NCBI GenBank assembly: GCA_022181005.1 | Contig: BQMV01000135.1 | Span: forward strand, 1-16,543 | Reading direction: 5' to 3' | Origin: Anaerolineaceae bacterium | Lineage (GTDB): Bacteria; Chloroflexota; Anaerolineae; Anaerolineales; Villigracilaceae | DNA: 16,543 nt | In this document: positions 1 to 8,736 of the stretch, piece after piece | Layout of the letters: each line of letters begins with the position of its first letter | How positions within the stretch are numbered: the first letter of the stretch is position 1 | Position numbers and translations under genes: made by a program | Notes under the pieces: generated by a model | Told to the model about the DNA's origin: nothing | The model's input: the letters and a program-made list of their open reading frames with translations, nothing else | The model's database searches: none

Positions 1-2277
1 CATCCGAATGGCGATTAGGCGGTCTGCGGGACGATGCCGAGCAGTGCGCAAGAGTTTTCCATGCGTAACCTGTTGGGGGACGGGCAGGGCAACTTCGGGT
101 CGGTGGACGGCGATGCGCCCGCAGCGATGCGCTAGACGGAAGCCCGCCTGCAAAAACTGGCGGAAGAAGTGCTCGCCGATCTAGATAAGGATACGGTGGA
201 CTTCGGTCCCAACGTCGACGATTCGCTCGAAGAACCGCTTGTTTTGCCGGCGCGAGTTCCGAACATGCTCCTCAACGGGACCTCGGGCATCGCAGTCGGT
301 ATGGCGACCAATATCCCGCCGCATAATCTACGCGAGCTGACAAGCGGGATTAACTTCCTAATTGACAACTATGACAGAATGGACGATATCCCCGTCGAAG
401 CGCTGATGAAACATGTGCAGGGACCGGATTTCCCGACCGGCGGTATCATCATCGGACGCGAGGGCATTGAGGCGATGTATGGCACAGGTCGAGGCAGAAT
501 CGTTGTGCGCGGCGTAGCGCACATCGAAGAAAGCAAGGGCGGCAGATACGAAATCGTCATCACCGAAATCCCCTATCAAGTTAATAAAACGACTTTGATC
601 GAACGCATCGCCGAACTGGTACGCACCGACAAGATCGATCAAATCTCCGATCTACGCGATAGTTCAGACCAGCGCGGCATGAGCATCGTGATCGAACTAA
701 AGCGCGGCGCCCAGCCGAAGAAAGTATTAAATCAACTCTATAAGTACACCTCGCTGCAAACCACGTTCGGCGCACAAGTTCTCGCTCTGGTAGACGGCGA
801 GCCGCGCACGCTTCCGCTCAAACGCGCCCTACAGATCTTCATCGAACATCGTCAGACCGTGATCGTTCGGCGCACAAATTTTGAACTGGCAAAAGCCCGC
901 GCGCGTCAGCATATTCTGGATGGTTACTTAATCGCGCTCGCTAACCTCGACGCGGTGATCAAGACCATCCGCGAATCGGAAGACGCCGATGCCGCGAAAC
1001 AGAATTTGGTCAAGCGTTTCAAACTGAGCGAATTGCAAGCGCAGGCGATCCTGGATATGCAGCTGCGCCGCCTCGCCGCGCTCGAACGCTGGAAGATCGA
1101 AGAAGAGCATAAGCAAGTCGCTGAACAGATCGCCTACCTTGAAGACCTGCTGGCGCATCCTAAAAAGATCCTTAACTTAATTCAAGAGGATATGCGCGAT
1201 CTTTCGACGAAATACGGCGATGATCGCCGCACGCGCATCGCCGCCGAAGCGACCGAAGAATTGACCGAAGCCGACCTTGTTCAAGACGAGATGGCGCTGA
1301 TCAGCCTCACGGCACGCGGTTACATCAAACGCGTAGCGGCTGCGGCGTTTCGTTCGCAGAGTCGCGGCGGGCGCGGCGTGAAAGGTTTTGAGACGAAAGA
1401 GGAAGATGAAGTCGTCGCATTAATTCCCGCCCGCAGCCTCGATTCAATGCTGTTCTTCTCAGACCGAGGAAAAGTGTACAGCGAAAAAGTCTATCAGATT
1501 CCAGACGCGGATCGAACAGCGAAAGGCATCCCGTTGGTCAACGTGCTTTCACTCGGCGCAAACGAACGCATCACTGCCGCAATCGCTATCTCGAATTTCT
1601 CCGCGCATGGATTCTGCGTGATGACGACCGCGCGCGGCAAAACCAAGCGCGTGGCGCTGGAAGAGTTCGCGGCAGTGCGCCCATCGGGGCTGATCGCCAT
1701 GAATTTAGAAGAGGGCGACCGTTTGGGTTGGGCGCGCGTCACTAGCGGCAAAGACGACCTGATCTTTGTGACCGAAAACGGGCAGGCGCTGCGTTACAGC
1801 GAATCCAAGATCCGCTCAATGGGACGACAGGCGGCGGGCGTGACCGCTATCAAATTGAGGAAGGACGATTCAGTGACCAGCATGGACGTCGTAGAGCCGG
1901 ACGGGTCGCTGTTGATTGTGACCAGCGGCGGCGTAGGGAAACAAACGCCTCTTAAAGAATATACGCCCAAAGGGCGCGCAACATTCGGCGTCGCCACGAT
2001 CGATCAAAAAGCGATGAAAGAGATCGGCGTTATCGTCGCGGCGCGCGTCGTGCAAAAGGATGACGACCTTACGATTATGACCGCCAATGGGCAGACGATT
2101 CGCATTAAAAATAAAACAGTGAAAACAGCGGGACGCGCTACGAGAGGCGTGCATCTGATTAAGCCTCAGGAAGGCGATTACGTCGCCTCTGTGGCACGCA
2201 TCTCCGCCGAAGATTTGAAGCGGGTGGGCGCGCAAGTAGAAGAGGAAAAAGCCGAGCCGCAACCGCCGTTGATATAA
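1..2277 (+). CDS. gyrA: DNA gyrase subunit A, 5'-truncated, with two in-frame TAG codons near the left edge
   Basis: GyrA is the DNA-cleaving subunit of gyrase (A2B2), which introduces negative supercoils. Frame 1 enters at the HPHGD region (about residue 78, E. coli numbering), so roughly 77 N-terminal residues lie outside. The breakage-reunion domain is clear (GQGNFGSVDGD, GIAVGMATNIPPHNL), followed by the coiled-coil tower and a C-terminal beta-pinwheel with the GyrA-box-like QSRGGRG, which favours gyrase over topoisomerase IV. About 702 residues follow the second stop, and the expected total of ~835 is normal for the family. Odd: codon 16-18 is TAG where Ser83 belongs and codon 133-135 is TAG exactly where the catalytic Tyr122 belongs (AAMR-stop-TE). 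Conserved residues between them are also altered. Downstream of 136 the gene looks pristine, so edge sequence error is likelier than a dead gene. The GTG at 169 is not a believable natural start. A strong terminator follows. Confidence 0.93.
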
Positions 2278-2314
2278 CAAGAAGCGATCCAAACGTTATC
2301 GTATCGCGTAATCT

Positions 2315-2360
2315 ATAACATAAAGTCCAGCGGTAGTCGCTGGACTTTATGTTATTTTTT
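2315..2360 (+). terminator. Strong intrinsic terminator after gyrA, possibly shared with the convergent operon
   Basis: The two 18-bp arms 2315-2332 and 2338-2355 are perfectly complementary around a 5-nt loop (GTAGT), followed by a T5 run at 2356-2360. It lies 38 bases after the gyrA stop. Read on the minus strand the same hairpin lies 24 bases past the small membrane-protein gene but has no U-run after it, so termination there would be weaker or Rho-assisted (inference). Confidence 0.9.
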
Positions 2361-2378
2361 AAAGGGGTATTGAGACGA

Positions 2379-2618
2379 TTAGAACAGCGACATTTTCCCC
2401 ATGATAAACATCGCCAACGCGCCGAAAACGCAGACTGCCATAAACAGCATCAAAGACAGCAGGAAGCGTTGCTGCCCCGTCATGCCGAGGATACGCGCTT
2501 CTTTACGCTTTGCAGACGGCGCCGAAATAGATTGCGATTCTGGTTCGCGGTAGAGCTCGTTAGATTCTTCCTCATAAAACGACGATGAGGAAGCTGATTC
2601 ACGGAGGTTATCAAACAT
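2379..2618 (-). CDS. Small single-helix membrane protein, unknown function
   Basis: A 79-residue protein I cannot name. The first ~43 residues are polar and rich in Ser and Glu; residues ~50-73 form one hydrophobic helix preceded by basic residues (KRK), so the N-terminus probably faces the cytoplasm. There is no signal-peptidase or lipobox motif. It starts with ATG 9 bases after the birA stop, with a weak AAGG upstream, so translation is probably coupled to birA. It is the last gene of the rho-M23-birA operon. I accept it as real because of the tight spacing, its co-orientation and the well-formed helix; function is unknown. Confidence 0.72.
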   Translation of the reverse strand: MFDNLRESASSSSFYEEESNELYREPESQSISAPSAKRKEARILGMTGQQRFLLSLMLFMAVCVFGALAMFIMGKMSLF

Positions 2619-2627
2619 AAGACTGCC

Positions 2628-3422
2628 TTATCGCTCAAGTATATCAGCAAACGGACGCAGGCGCACATCTCCAAAATGAACTATTATACGTTTGCCATTA
2701 TCGCCGCACAGACACAGACTGCCATCGGGCAAAAGTCCATCGAGACTTCCAGTCAGAGTCTGCCCCGCGCCAACTTCCACGCTGACACGCTCGCCGCGAT
2801 AGGCGAGCATTTTATTCCATTGATGAATAAGAGCGTCCGCGCTTAACTGCGGGCGCAATTCAATAAACGCAGTCAGAATATTTCGTATCAGTTCTTCACG
2901 GGGGATAATGCGCCCCAGCGCGTCTTCTAAACTAACGGCGGGAAGCGTTAACGCGTCGGCGCTGGGGACGGCTTGCTTTGTCACATTCAACCCAACGCCA
3001 ATCACTGCGCAGACGGCTTGTTCGCCGGACCAAATGAGCTCGGTCAAGATGCCAGCCGCCTTGCGCTGATGGATTAGAATATCGTTGGGCCACTTGACCT
3101 GGGCGGAAATTCCAAACGCTTCAAGCGCTTGGACGATGGAAAGAGCGGCAAGCCCAACCAGTTTGGAGAGATGCGGTTGTTCCGCTATTGTGGGACGGAG
3201 AATCAGGCTGAAGGCAAGGGCGGCTTGAGGCGGCGTAAACCATGCGCGTTTCATTCTGCCGCGCCCTCGCGTCTGTTCATCTGCAACGATAAGGGATAGG
3301 TCGGGAGCGCCGGCGTTCGCCCAAATTAGCGCTTCGTCGTTAGTCGAGCCGATGGCGTCGAAATATCGTATCTCGCCAAGCGGCAAGTGCGTCAACGCAT
3401 CAGCCAGCGCTTCTTCGTTCAT
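2628..3422 (-). CDS. birA: Biotin-[acetyl-CoA-carboxylase] ligase, monofunctional
   Basis: This enzyme makes biotinyl-5'-AMP and transfers biotin to the lysine of biotin carboxyl carrier domains. With the ATG at 3420-3422 it has 264 residues. Visible motifs: the adenylate-binding loop GRGRMKRAW (53-61), KWPND (110-114), KAAGIL (121-126) with the biotin-binding lysine, GVGLN (142-146), and a C-terminal SH3-like domain (~209-257). There is no N-terminal helix-turn-helix, so it should be a class I ligase without the repressor role of E. coli BirA. An open extension runs upstream to 3482, but it overlaps the M23 gene and lies before the conserved fold; the chosen start sits 7 bases after the M23 stop. 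The Shine-Dalgarno is weak, consistent with translational coupling in the rho operon. Confidence 0.95.
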   Translation of the reverse strand: MNEEALADALTHLPLGEIRYFDAIGSTNDEALIWANAGAPDLSLIVADEQTRGRGRMKRAWFTPPQAALAFSLILRPTIAEQPHLSKLVGLAALSIVQALEAFGISAQVKWPNDILIHQRKAAGILTELIWSGEQAVCAVIGVGLNVTKQAVPSADALTLPAVSLEDALGRIIPREELIRNILTAFIELRPQLSADALIHQWNKMLAYRGERVSVEVGAGQTLTGSLDGLLPDGSLCLCGDNGKRIIVHFGDVRLRPFADILER

Positions 3423-3429
3423 AAACGCG

Positions 3430-4494
3430 CTACGGCAAAACGTACCACGGATTAATCGAACCGCCGCCTTGACGCACTTCAAAGTGCAGATGCGCGCCTT
3501 GCGAATTGCCGGTGTTGCCCGCTGATCCTATCCATTGACCGGCGCTCACGCTGTGGCACACTCCCACGCCGATTACGCTCAAGTGCGCGTAGATCGTCGA
3601 GTAGCCGTTGCCATGATCAATTTGGATAACGTTGCCATAACCGTAATTGTATCCGCCTTGCGCCATAGTGACCACGCCGCTATCTGCCGCGTAGACAGGC
3701 GCGCCTTCGCCAGCAGCGATATCAATGCCAAGGTGTCCGTTCCAGTAATCGTTGCCCGAAAGCGAATGTGCGTCGGCGGGCCAGATGAACCCCCCGCTGC
3801 CTACCGCGCCGCCGGGACACGCATTCTGGCTGGTCGGCGAGGTGCCGGTGCCAGACTTGCCCGTGCCGACAGTAGGCACGATCCATTGTACGAATTCGCG
3901 TTCTCCGCCGGGGATCATCACCCATGAGCCTGAGACGACCTTAGGCTCCGCGAGATCAATATCATTACCGGGAAAATCTATAATCTCATCAACATTCGCA
4001 TGGAACTCATCGGCGACCGACTGGAGCGTGTCGTTCTCTTTAACTTGATAGAAAATTCCATCGGCAGGAGGAATACTCAAGACTTGCCCCGGTCTGAGGC
4101 TGTGCGGATCGTCCTGCAACACGTTGTAGTTCGCCCACAAAATCGTTTCCGGTTCCAATTTATAGGTCTGCGCAATGGCAAAGATCGAATCGCCGCGCTT
4201 AACGCGATATTCGACCGGCTCGTAGCGCGGCTTATCTGAAGAAATATTTGTTTTGATCTGGATCTCTCGCGGAACAAAAGCAAACGGGTTCGGACCCGTC
4301 AGGGCTGGCATTGCCACGTCAGCCGGCGCGTCTTGCGGCGCGGCAGTAGGCTCAAGCGCCAAGGCTTGCGGCGCGGCTCTAGAACTCCGCCACGCTAATG
4401 CGCTTCCAAGCGCACTCCCTGCGAAGGCGATGGTAACAACCCAGCTAAGAATCGGGCGGGCGTTGGTCTTGACGAACGTAAGTAATTTTGACAT
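3430..4494 (-). CDS. Membrane-anchored LysM / M23 (LytM-type) metallopeptidase
   Basis: A 354-residue predicted cell-envelope peptidoglycan hydrolase, or a regulator of one. Residues ~14-36 form an uncleaved signal anchor or signal peptide, followed by an Ala/Pro linker. Two LysM domains follow (~95-142, with YRVKRGDSIFAIA; ~148-195, with YQVKENDTLQSVA), which bind glycan. Then comes a Gly/Ser/Thr linker and an M23 domain (~237-354). The zinc-site residues are complete: HLGID (His254, Asp258) and HLH (His335, His337), with YAH (His304), so the enzyme is probably active rather than a degenerate EnvC/NlpD-like activator. Two lone cysteines (226, 313) could pair outside the membrane. It starts 15 bases after the rho stop and lies in the same operon. 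Confidence 0.93.
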   Translation of the reverse strand: MSKLLTFVKTNARPILSWVVTIAFAGSALGSALAWRSSRAAPQALALEPTAAPQDAPADVAMPALTGPNPFAFVPREIQIKTNISSDKPRYEPVEYRVKRGDSIFAIAQTYKLEPETILWANYNVLQDDPHSLRPGQVLSIPPADGIFYQVKENDTLQSVADEFHANVDEIIDFPGNDIDLAEPKVVSGSWVMIPGGEREFVQWIVPTVGTGKSGTGTSPTSQNACPGGAVGSGGFIWPADAHSLSGNDYWNGHLGIDIAAGEGAPVYAADSGVVTMAQGGYNYGYGNVIQIDHGNGYSTIYAHLSVIGVGVCHSVSAGQWIGSAGNTGNSQGAHLHFEVRQGGGSINPWYVLP

Positions 4495-4509
4495 CTTTCA
4501 GCGTTTTAA

Positions 4510-5787
4510 TTAAGCGTCTCTGCCAAGGTTTTCGAGAAACTCTTGATTGTTGCGCGCCCGGTCAAGGCGGGTGATGATGGCTTCGGTGGCGACCGCGTTA
4601 TCCATGCCGGCGCCTTGCGGTTGTTGGGTGATCATTTGGATATACATACGCCGCATAAGCCAAACGCGTTGCAGAATATCCGGACCCAGTAGAAGGTCTT
4701 CACGGCGGGTGGACGAGCGTTCAATGTCTACGGCAGGATAGATGCGTCGCTCTTGCAGTTTGCGCGAGAGGTGCAATTCCATATTGCCTGTGCCTTTAAA
4801 TTCTTCATAGACAACGTCATCAAGGCGGGAGCCGGTATCTACCAGACAAGTGGCGATGATGGTAAGCGAACCGCCCTCTTCGATATTGCGCGCCGCGCCA
4901 AAGAAACGCTTCGGCGGATACAACGCCGAAGGATCCATACCGCCAGAGAGCGTGCGCCCCGACGGATTGACGACGAGGTTGTAGGCACGCGCAAGACGCG
5001 TGATCGAGTCCATCAAGATTACCACGTGGCGTCCGATCTCCACCAGCCTCTTAGCGCGCTCTAAGGCGAGTTCGGCTGTGCGGACGTGCGAGGTAACCGG
5101 CTCGTCGAAGGTCGAAGCGACTACTTCGGCGTCTACCGAGCGATCCATATCGGTCACTTCTTCCGGGCGTTCGCCGATCAGCGCGACCAATAAATGCACA
5201 TCGGGATATTTGGTTGAGATTGAGTTCGCAATCTGTTTCAGGATCGTTGTTTTCCCCGCTTTAGGCGGCGAGACAATCAGCCCGCGCTGACCTCTGCCGA
5301 TAGGCGCAACCAGATTGATGAGTCGCGGCGCCAGCGTGTCGTGATCGGTTTCGAGATCAAAGCGCGTATCTGGGAAGATCGGCGTTAGGTTCTCGAAGAC
5401 CGGCCGGCGCGAGGCTTGTTCGGGCGTGAGTCCGTTGATCGACTCGACCTTAAGCAAGCCAAAATGGCGTTCGCTTTCACGCGGAGGGCGCACCTGCCCG
5501 ATGACCAAGTCTCCCGCTCGCAGTTCGTGCCGCCGCAATTGCGCCTGCGACACATAAACATCTTGGTCGCTGAGGCGGTAATTCGCAGAACGTAGAAAGC
5601 CGATGCCTTCGCTCATGATCTCGAGGATGCCGCCGCGTAATTCGATGCCTTCCTTCTGCGCCTCCGCCTCGCGGATCATCATGGCAAGCGTCTCTTTTTT
5701 AAGGCGGTTCGAGTTGGGAATATTTAGCGTTTTTCCCATCGAACGCAATTTAGAAAGGGGTTCGTTCTCTAGTTCAAGGATTTTCAT
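4510..5787 (-). CDS. rho: Transcription termination factor Rho
   Basis: Rho is a hexameric RNA-dependent ATPase that ends transcription at C-rich, untranslated RNA. With the ATG at 5785-5787 the protein has 425 residues. Order: helical N-terminal Rho_N (LSKLRSMGKTLNIPNSNRLKK), cold-shock-like RNA-binding domain (GIGFLRS, DVYVSQAQLRR), then the RecA-like motor with Walker A SPPKAGKTT (173-181), the Q-loop region ALIGERPEEVTDM, Walker B VVILMDSITR, the secondary RNA site EFKGTGNMEL and ERRIYPAVDIERSSTR. The length is normal and there is no large insertion in the RNA-binding domain. A TTG 45 bases upstream gives a 15-residue extension with no family support, so the ATG is preferred. First gene of a four-gene minus-strand operon with a leader of about 200 nt. 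Confidence 0.98.
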   Translation of the reverse strand: MKILELENEPLSKLRSMGKTLNIPNSNRLKKETLAMMIREAEAQKEGIELRGGILEIMSEGIGFLRSANYRLSDQDVYVSQAQLRRHELRAGDLVIGQVRPPRESERHFGLLKVESINGLTPEQASRRPVFENLTPIFPDTRFDLETDHDTLAPRLINLVAPIGRGQRGLIVSPPKAGKTTILKQIANSISTKYPDVHLLVALIGERPEEVTDMDRSVDAEVVASTFDEPVTSHVRTAELALERAKRLVEIGRHVVILMDSITRLARAYNLVVNPSGRTLSGGMDPSALYPPKRFFGAARNIEEGGSLTIIATCLVDTGSRLDDVVYEEFKGTGNMELHLSRKLQERRIYPAVDIERSSTRREDLLLGPDILQRVWLMRRMYIQMITQQPQGAGMDNAVATEAIITRLDRARNNQEFLENLGRDA

Positions 5788-5993
5788 TATTTTTTCTCTA
5801 CTGTAGTTGGATTTGTGTAGAACCGCCGGCAAACCAAAAGAACGCCTGTAAAGCGCTGGTGGGAAGTCCTTAATTTATCTGCGAGTATGGGTTTTCTTCA
5901 ATCAAGGTCGTCTTACGTTAAAGTTGCGTGATGAGATTGTCGCCAATATTAATAACTCAAATTAATAAACTGTCAGCCGCTGGGAATATCGCT

Positions 5994-6022
5994 ATTATAG
6001 CGCCGTCAAGCCCGAGACGCAA
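5994..6022 (-). promoter_or_regulatory. Candidate promoter of the rho operon
   Basis: On the minus strand there is a perfect TATAAT (5999 to 5994) with a weak TTGCGT 17 bases upstream (6022 to 6017). Transcription would begin near 5987 and give rho a leader of ~200 nt, consistent with the long leaders that carry Rho autoregulation in other bacteria. The -35 match is only 3 of 6, so this remains a candidate. Confidence 0.4.
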
Positions 6023-6161
6023 GCGGATTTCTGGAATTTTTAATCCGACTCTCTTCAAATTTGTAAACAAAAACGTTTCAACGGTTTTTCTATTGTCAGG
6101 GAACGCCTCTGGCAAAGCCATTCTGAATTTCTTCGATCTGCGCGCAGGCGCGCTATGGCGA

Positions 6162-6170
6162 TGTTATAAT
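6162..6170 (+). promoter_or_regulatory. Extended -10 promoter of lgt
   Basis: TGTTATAAT is a perfect extended -10 element (TG at 6162-6163, TATAAT at 6165-6170). No good -35 box lies 16-18 bases upstream, as is usual for extended -10 promoters. The start site would be near 6177, leaving a leader of ~48 nt before the ATG at 6225. Confidence 0.6.
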
Positions 6171-6224
6171 CTCACGGTTCTCGCATAGCGATCGCAATCT
6201 TATACTCTCTTTTTGAGGAAACCC

Positions 6225-7166
6225 ATGTTAATCAACCCTGTGATATTTACAATTCGCCTATTTGGTTATGAATTCCCCGTGTACTGGTACGGCTTGATCG
6301 TTATGACCGGCGTACTGGTCGGCTCGCTGATCGTAGAGCGCGGTCTTAAGCGACGCGGCGAAGACAGCGAGAAATTTTGGGACGCGCTCATCGGCGTGGT
6401 GCTGGTCGGCATTACAGGCGCGCGCTTGTGGTTCGTTGCAAATGCCACGCTAGGGGGCAATCTTATTTATGTGGAGAACCCTACCGAAATCCTGAATCTG
6501 CGCGAGGGCGGGTTGCATATCTTCGGCGGTTTCCTGTTCGGCGGCGCAGTTTTATTACGGTTCATTCACAAAAATAAACTCGATCCATGGTTGTATCTCG
6601 ATATGGCTGGGCCGGGCTTGCTGATTGGTCAAGCCATCGGACGGCTCGGCAATTTCGTTAATCAAGAGTTATACGGACCGCCGACCACGCTCCCCTGGGG
6701 GATTCCGATCGCGATGAAGAACCGCCTTGCCCAGTTTATGTCGCTGCCCGAATCGACACGCTTTCACCCCACCTTCGCTTACGAGATGATTTGGAACCTT
6801 AGCGCGGCAGGGCTTCTCTTGTGGCTATCTCGCCGCTATGAGAAACAACTCAAGCCCGGAACTCTGTTTGCCGGCTGGTTAATCTTCGCCGGAGTCGGGC
6901 GTACATGGATCGAACTCTTCCGCCCCGATCAGCCAAAGATCGCTGAGTTAGGCTTCAGTTATTCGGCGCTGTTCTCCGCGCTGATGGCGATAATCGGCGC
7001 AACGCTCTTGATGATTCGCTATAAAGGCGTTGATATTGCATTTGCCGAAAAGTGGGAAGAAGAATATAAGATCACGCCTCCTCCCGCCCCCGTTGAAATG
7101 ATCGAAATTGAGGACGATGCTGAAGACACAGAAACATTCGCTGAAAACGACGAAGACGAAACGTGA
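6225..7166 (+). CDS. lgt: Prolipoprotein diacylglyceryl transferase
   Basis: Lgt transfers diacylglycerol from phosphatidylglycerol to the lipobox cysteine of prolipoproteins in the cytoplasmic membrane. The 313-residue protein is polytopic (about seven helices), with the family signature GRLGNFVNQELYG at 139-151, WYGL at 21-24, HPTFAYE at 181-187 and GRTWIELFR at 225-233. The start is fixed by GAGGAA at 6215-6220, 4 bases before ATG; an in-frame TTG at 6213 would overlap that ribosome site. Odd points: the conserved GGxSFHGG loop reads GGLHIFGG, so the histidine equivalent to E. coli His103 is replaced by Phe and a His sits two residues earlier (98). The C-terminus carries a ~35-residue tail very rich in Glu and Asp after a Pro run. 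Transcribed alone; it converges on the membrane-protein gene 20 bases downstream. Confidence 0.95.
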   Translation: MLINPVIFTIRLFGYEFPVYWYGLIVMTGVLVGSLIVERGLKRRGEDSEKFWDALIGVVLVGITGARLWFVANATLGGNLIYVENPTEILNLREGGLHIFGGFLFGGAVLLRFIHKNKLDPWLYLDMAGPGLLIGQAIGRLGNFVNQELYGPPTTLPWGIPIAMKNRLAQFMSLPESTRFHPTFAYEMIWNLSAAGLLLWLSRRYEKQLKPGTLFAGWLIFAGVGRTWIELFRPDQPKIAELGFSYSALFSALMAIIGATLLMIRYKGVDIAFAEKWEEEYKITPPPAPVEMIEIEDDAEDTETFAENDEDET

Positions 7167-7186
7167 ATCTAAAAAGCCGCGCCGGG

Positions 7187-7636
7187 TTATCGCTCTTCAA
7201 CGAACGAGCGGTACGGGACCATCATCAACAATCCGATCACGATCACGATCTGACCGATTAACACGCCTTTCGATTGCCATGGACCAAAATAAGGCACCAT
7301 CGGCAACGGTTGCGTTCCCAAACCGAAGATATCCGCCATACCGGTAAAGACAGCGATAACATAGCCTGTGCTGACGAGCCGAGAGCCGATGTCGGCAAGA
7401 ATGCTGCGCTGTCGATTCCCCCACAACGCTAATAAGCCCACATAGCCCCCTACGCAAATCATCGCAAGCCCGATCAGAAAGACGGCAATTTGGATGAAGC
7501 CTACTACCGGGCTTCGATCCCAGCCAAACCAATTCGGCTTCGCGCCGACGATGAACACGAAAAGCCCGACCGCCGCTGTGATTAAGCTAAAGCGAATACG
7601 GATATATGAAATGCGAAAACCCGGCTCCATGCTCAT
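7187..7636 (-). CDS. Four-helix membrane protein, unknown function
   Basis: A 149-residue hydrophobic protein with about four predicted membrane helices (~14-31, 44-72, 88-105, 122-142). A basic, aromatic N-terminus (RISYIRIRFS) and a short polar loop GNRQRSILADIG lie between helices 2 and 3. I see no enzyme motif and do not recognise the family. The start ATG overlaps the dipeptidase stop as ATGA (7633-7636), so the two are almost certainly co-translated; a second ATG two codons later (MSM) is possible. Its conservation with the M19 gene would suggest a shared role at the membrane, but this is only inference. No terminator is visible in the 20 bases before lgt ends. Confidence 0.8.
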   Translation of the reverse strand: MSMEPGFRISYIRIRFSLITAAVGLFVFIVGAKPNWFGWDRSPVVGFIQIAVFLIGLAMICVGGYVGLLALWGNRQRSILADIGSRLVSTGYVIAVFTGMADIFGLGTQPLPMVPYFGPWQSKGVLIGQIVIVIGLLMMVPYRSFVEER

Positions 7637-8730
7637 GTCGCGGGCAAGTTATTTCGGAGGAATCGCAACCAGTTGCCGCCTAAGATGTTCGCAATATCCG
7701 CTTCGGCATAGCCTCGTTCCGCCAAATTTTCTCCGACGCGCTGCATATCGCCGATCGAATCTAACTCCATCGGGACAGATTGCGCGCCAAAACCGCCGTC
7801 AAAATCGGAGCCGATGCCGGCATGCAACGAGTTCCCTGCCAACTGACAAACATGATCAATATGCGCAATATAAGCGTCCAACGGCACCTCTTCGCGACGA
7901 CTCCCGGCGCGGCTCGACCAGCCGACCTTCAAGAAAGAATTATACGGTGTCGAACCGATCACCCCGCCGCGTTCGATCAGCGCTTCGATCACGCGATCTG
8001 AGACGTGGCGATTTGACGCGGAACCTTTCATCAGCGCGGCGCAATTGGAATGACTCGCCAGCAACGTGCCTTCATAACGCTCCAGCGACTCAAGCGCTGC
8101 CGCTTCATCCATGTGACTGATATCTAACGCGAAGCCAAATTCTGCCATAGCAGAGATCAGTTCGCGCCCTTCTTCTGTGAGTGGGCCGGGTTCATTCGTC
8201 CCGCCGCAGTAGCGTGTGCCAGCCCATGCCAGCCCAATTATTCGTAAACCCAACTCCCACCATTCAAGCAATTCCTTCGGCGAGCGAATTCCTTCCGCGC
8301 CTTCCATCAGCGTCACTAAACCCACAGGGCGGCTTCCGCTTTCTTCGATAGGCTGCGACCAACGCTGAACAACTGCCTCCAACTCGGCAGTTGAGGCGAT
8401 CAGGCGAAATTGATCGGGATGTTCGTCCGTCCATTGATGATAGAGATGAATCTGATCGCGATATAGTTTGTGCGCAACGTCAAAATCGGGATACCACAGC
8501 GTGCCTTCCAAATCTCTTCTGCGCGCAGGCGCGGCGAACAGCGTTGAAAAAACAACTGCGACATTACCGCGCTGATATTCATCCCAGCCGAGAAGCGACT
8601 GCCCGTTTCGTTCAGGGATTGTTGTGCCAATTTCGAGGCGGCGCGTCTCAGCCAGCGGGCGCGAATAATCGCGTTGGTACGCGAGCATATTCCACGCGAG
8701 GTCTTGATGTGAATCGATAATGAGCGGCAT
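7633..8730 (-). CDS. M19-family (renal/membrane-type) dipeptidase
   Basis: A 365-residue dinuclear zinc peptidase of the amidohydrolase fold that in characterised members cleaves dipeptides, including those with D-residues. Metal ligands are complete: DSHQD (6-10), bridging Glu143 in LMEGAEG, His206 in DISHMDE, His227 in ASHSN, and Asp309 in GSDFDGG. The C-terminus has the typical GGNWLRFL. The start cannot be moved downstream because the DSHQD motif begins at residue 6. There is no signal peptide, so the enzyme should be cytoplasmic. Odd: the ATG lies only ~7 bases past the terminator of the S1 gene and has no Shine-Dalgarno, so expression must come from readthrough or a promoter inside the S1 gene. 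It overlaps the downstream membrane gene by 4 bases. Confidence 0.93.
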   Translation of the reverse strand: MPLIIDSHQDLAWNMLAYQRDYSRPLAETRRLEIGTTIPERNGQSLLGWDEYQRGNVAVVFSTLFAAPARRRDLEGTLWYPDFDVAHKLYRDQIHLYHQWTDEHPDQFRLIASTAELEAVVQRWSQPIEESGSRPVGLVTLMEGAEGIRSPKELLEWWELGLRIIGLAWAGTRYCGGTNEPGPLTEEGRELISAMAEFGFALDISHMDEAAALESLERYEGTLLASHSNCAALMKGSASNRHVSDRVIEALIERGGVIGSTPYNSFLKVGWSSRAGSRREEVPLDAYIAHIDHVCQLAGNSLHAGIGSDFDGGFGAQSVPMELDSIGDMQRVGENLAERGYAEADIANILGGNWLRFLRNNLPAT

Positions 8731-8736
8731 GATATG

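Larger units (their letters stand above)
5788..6224. other. Divergent rho / lgt intergenic region (437 bp)
   Basis: I see no gene here. It is more AT-rich than the flanking genes (for example 5945-5970 and 6050-6100). It holds the candidate rho promoter and leader on the minus strand and the lgt promoter and ribosome site on the plus strand. A plus-strand reading of 86 codons at 5928-6188 has no ribosome site and no recognisable domain, and crosses both promoters; I do not annotate it. Confidence 0.6.

Noticed and set aside
133..135. TAG in gyrA as recoded sense codon (for example pyrrolysine)
   Set aside because: The neighbouring conserved codons are also damaged, with density rising toward the window edge, and the other genes end in ordinary stops; error is simpler.
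6062..6101. AT-rich imperfect inverted repeat (AAAACGTTTC...AACGGTTTTT) as terminator
   Set aside because: Pairing needs bulges and is weak, and no plus-strand gene precedes it.
5928..6188. 86-codon plus-strand reading frame between rho and lgt
   Set aside because: No ribosome site, no domain, low-complexity AT-rich start, and it covers the candidate rho promoter and the lgt -10 box.
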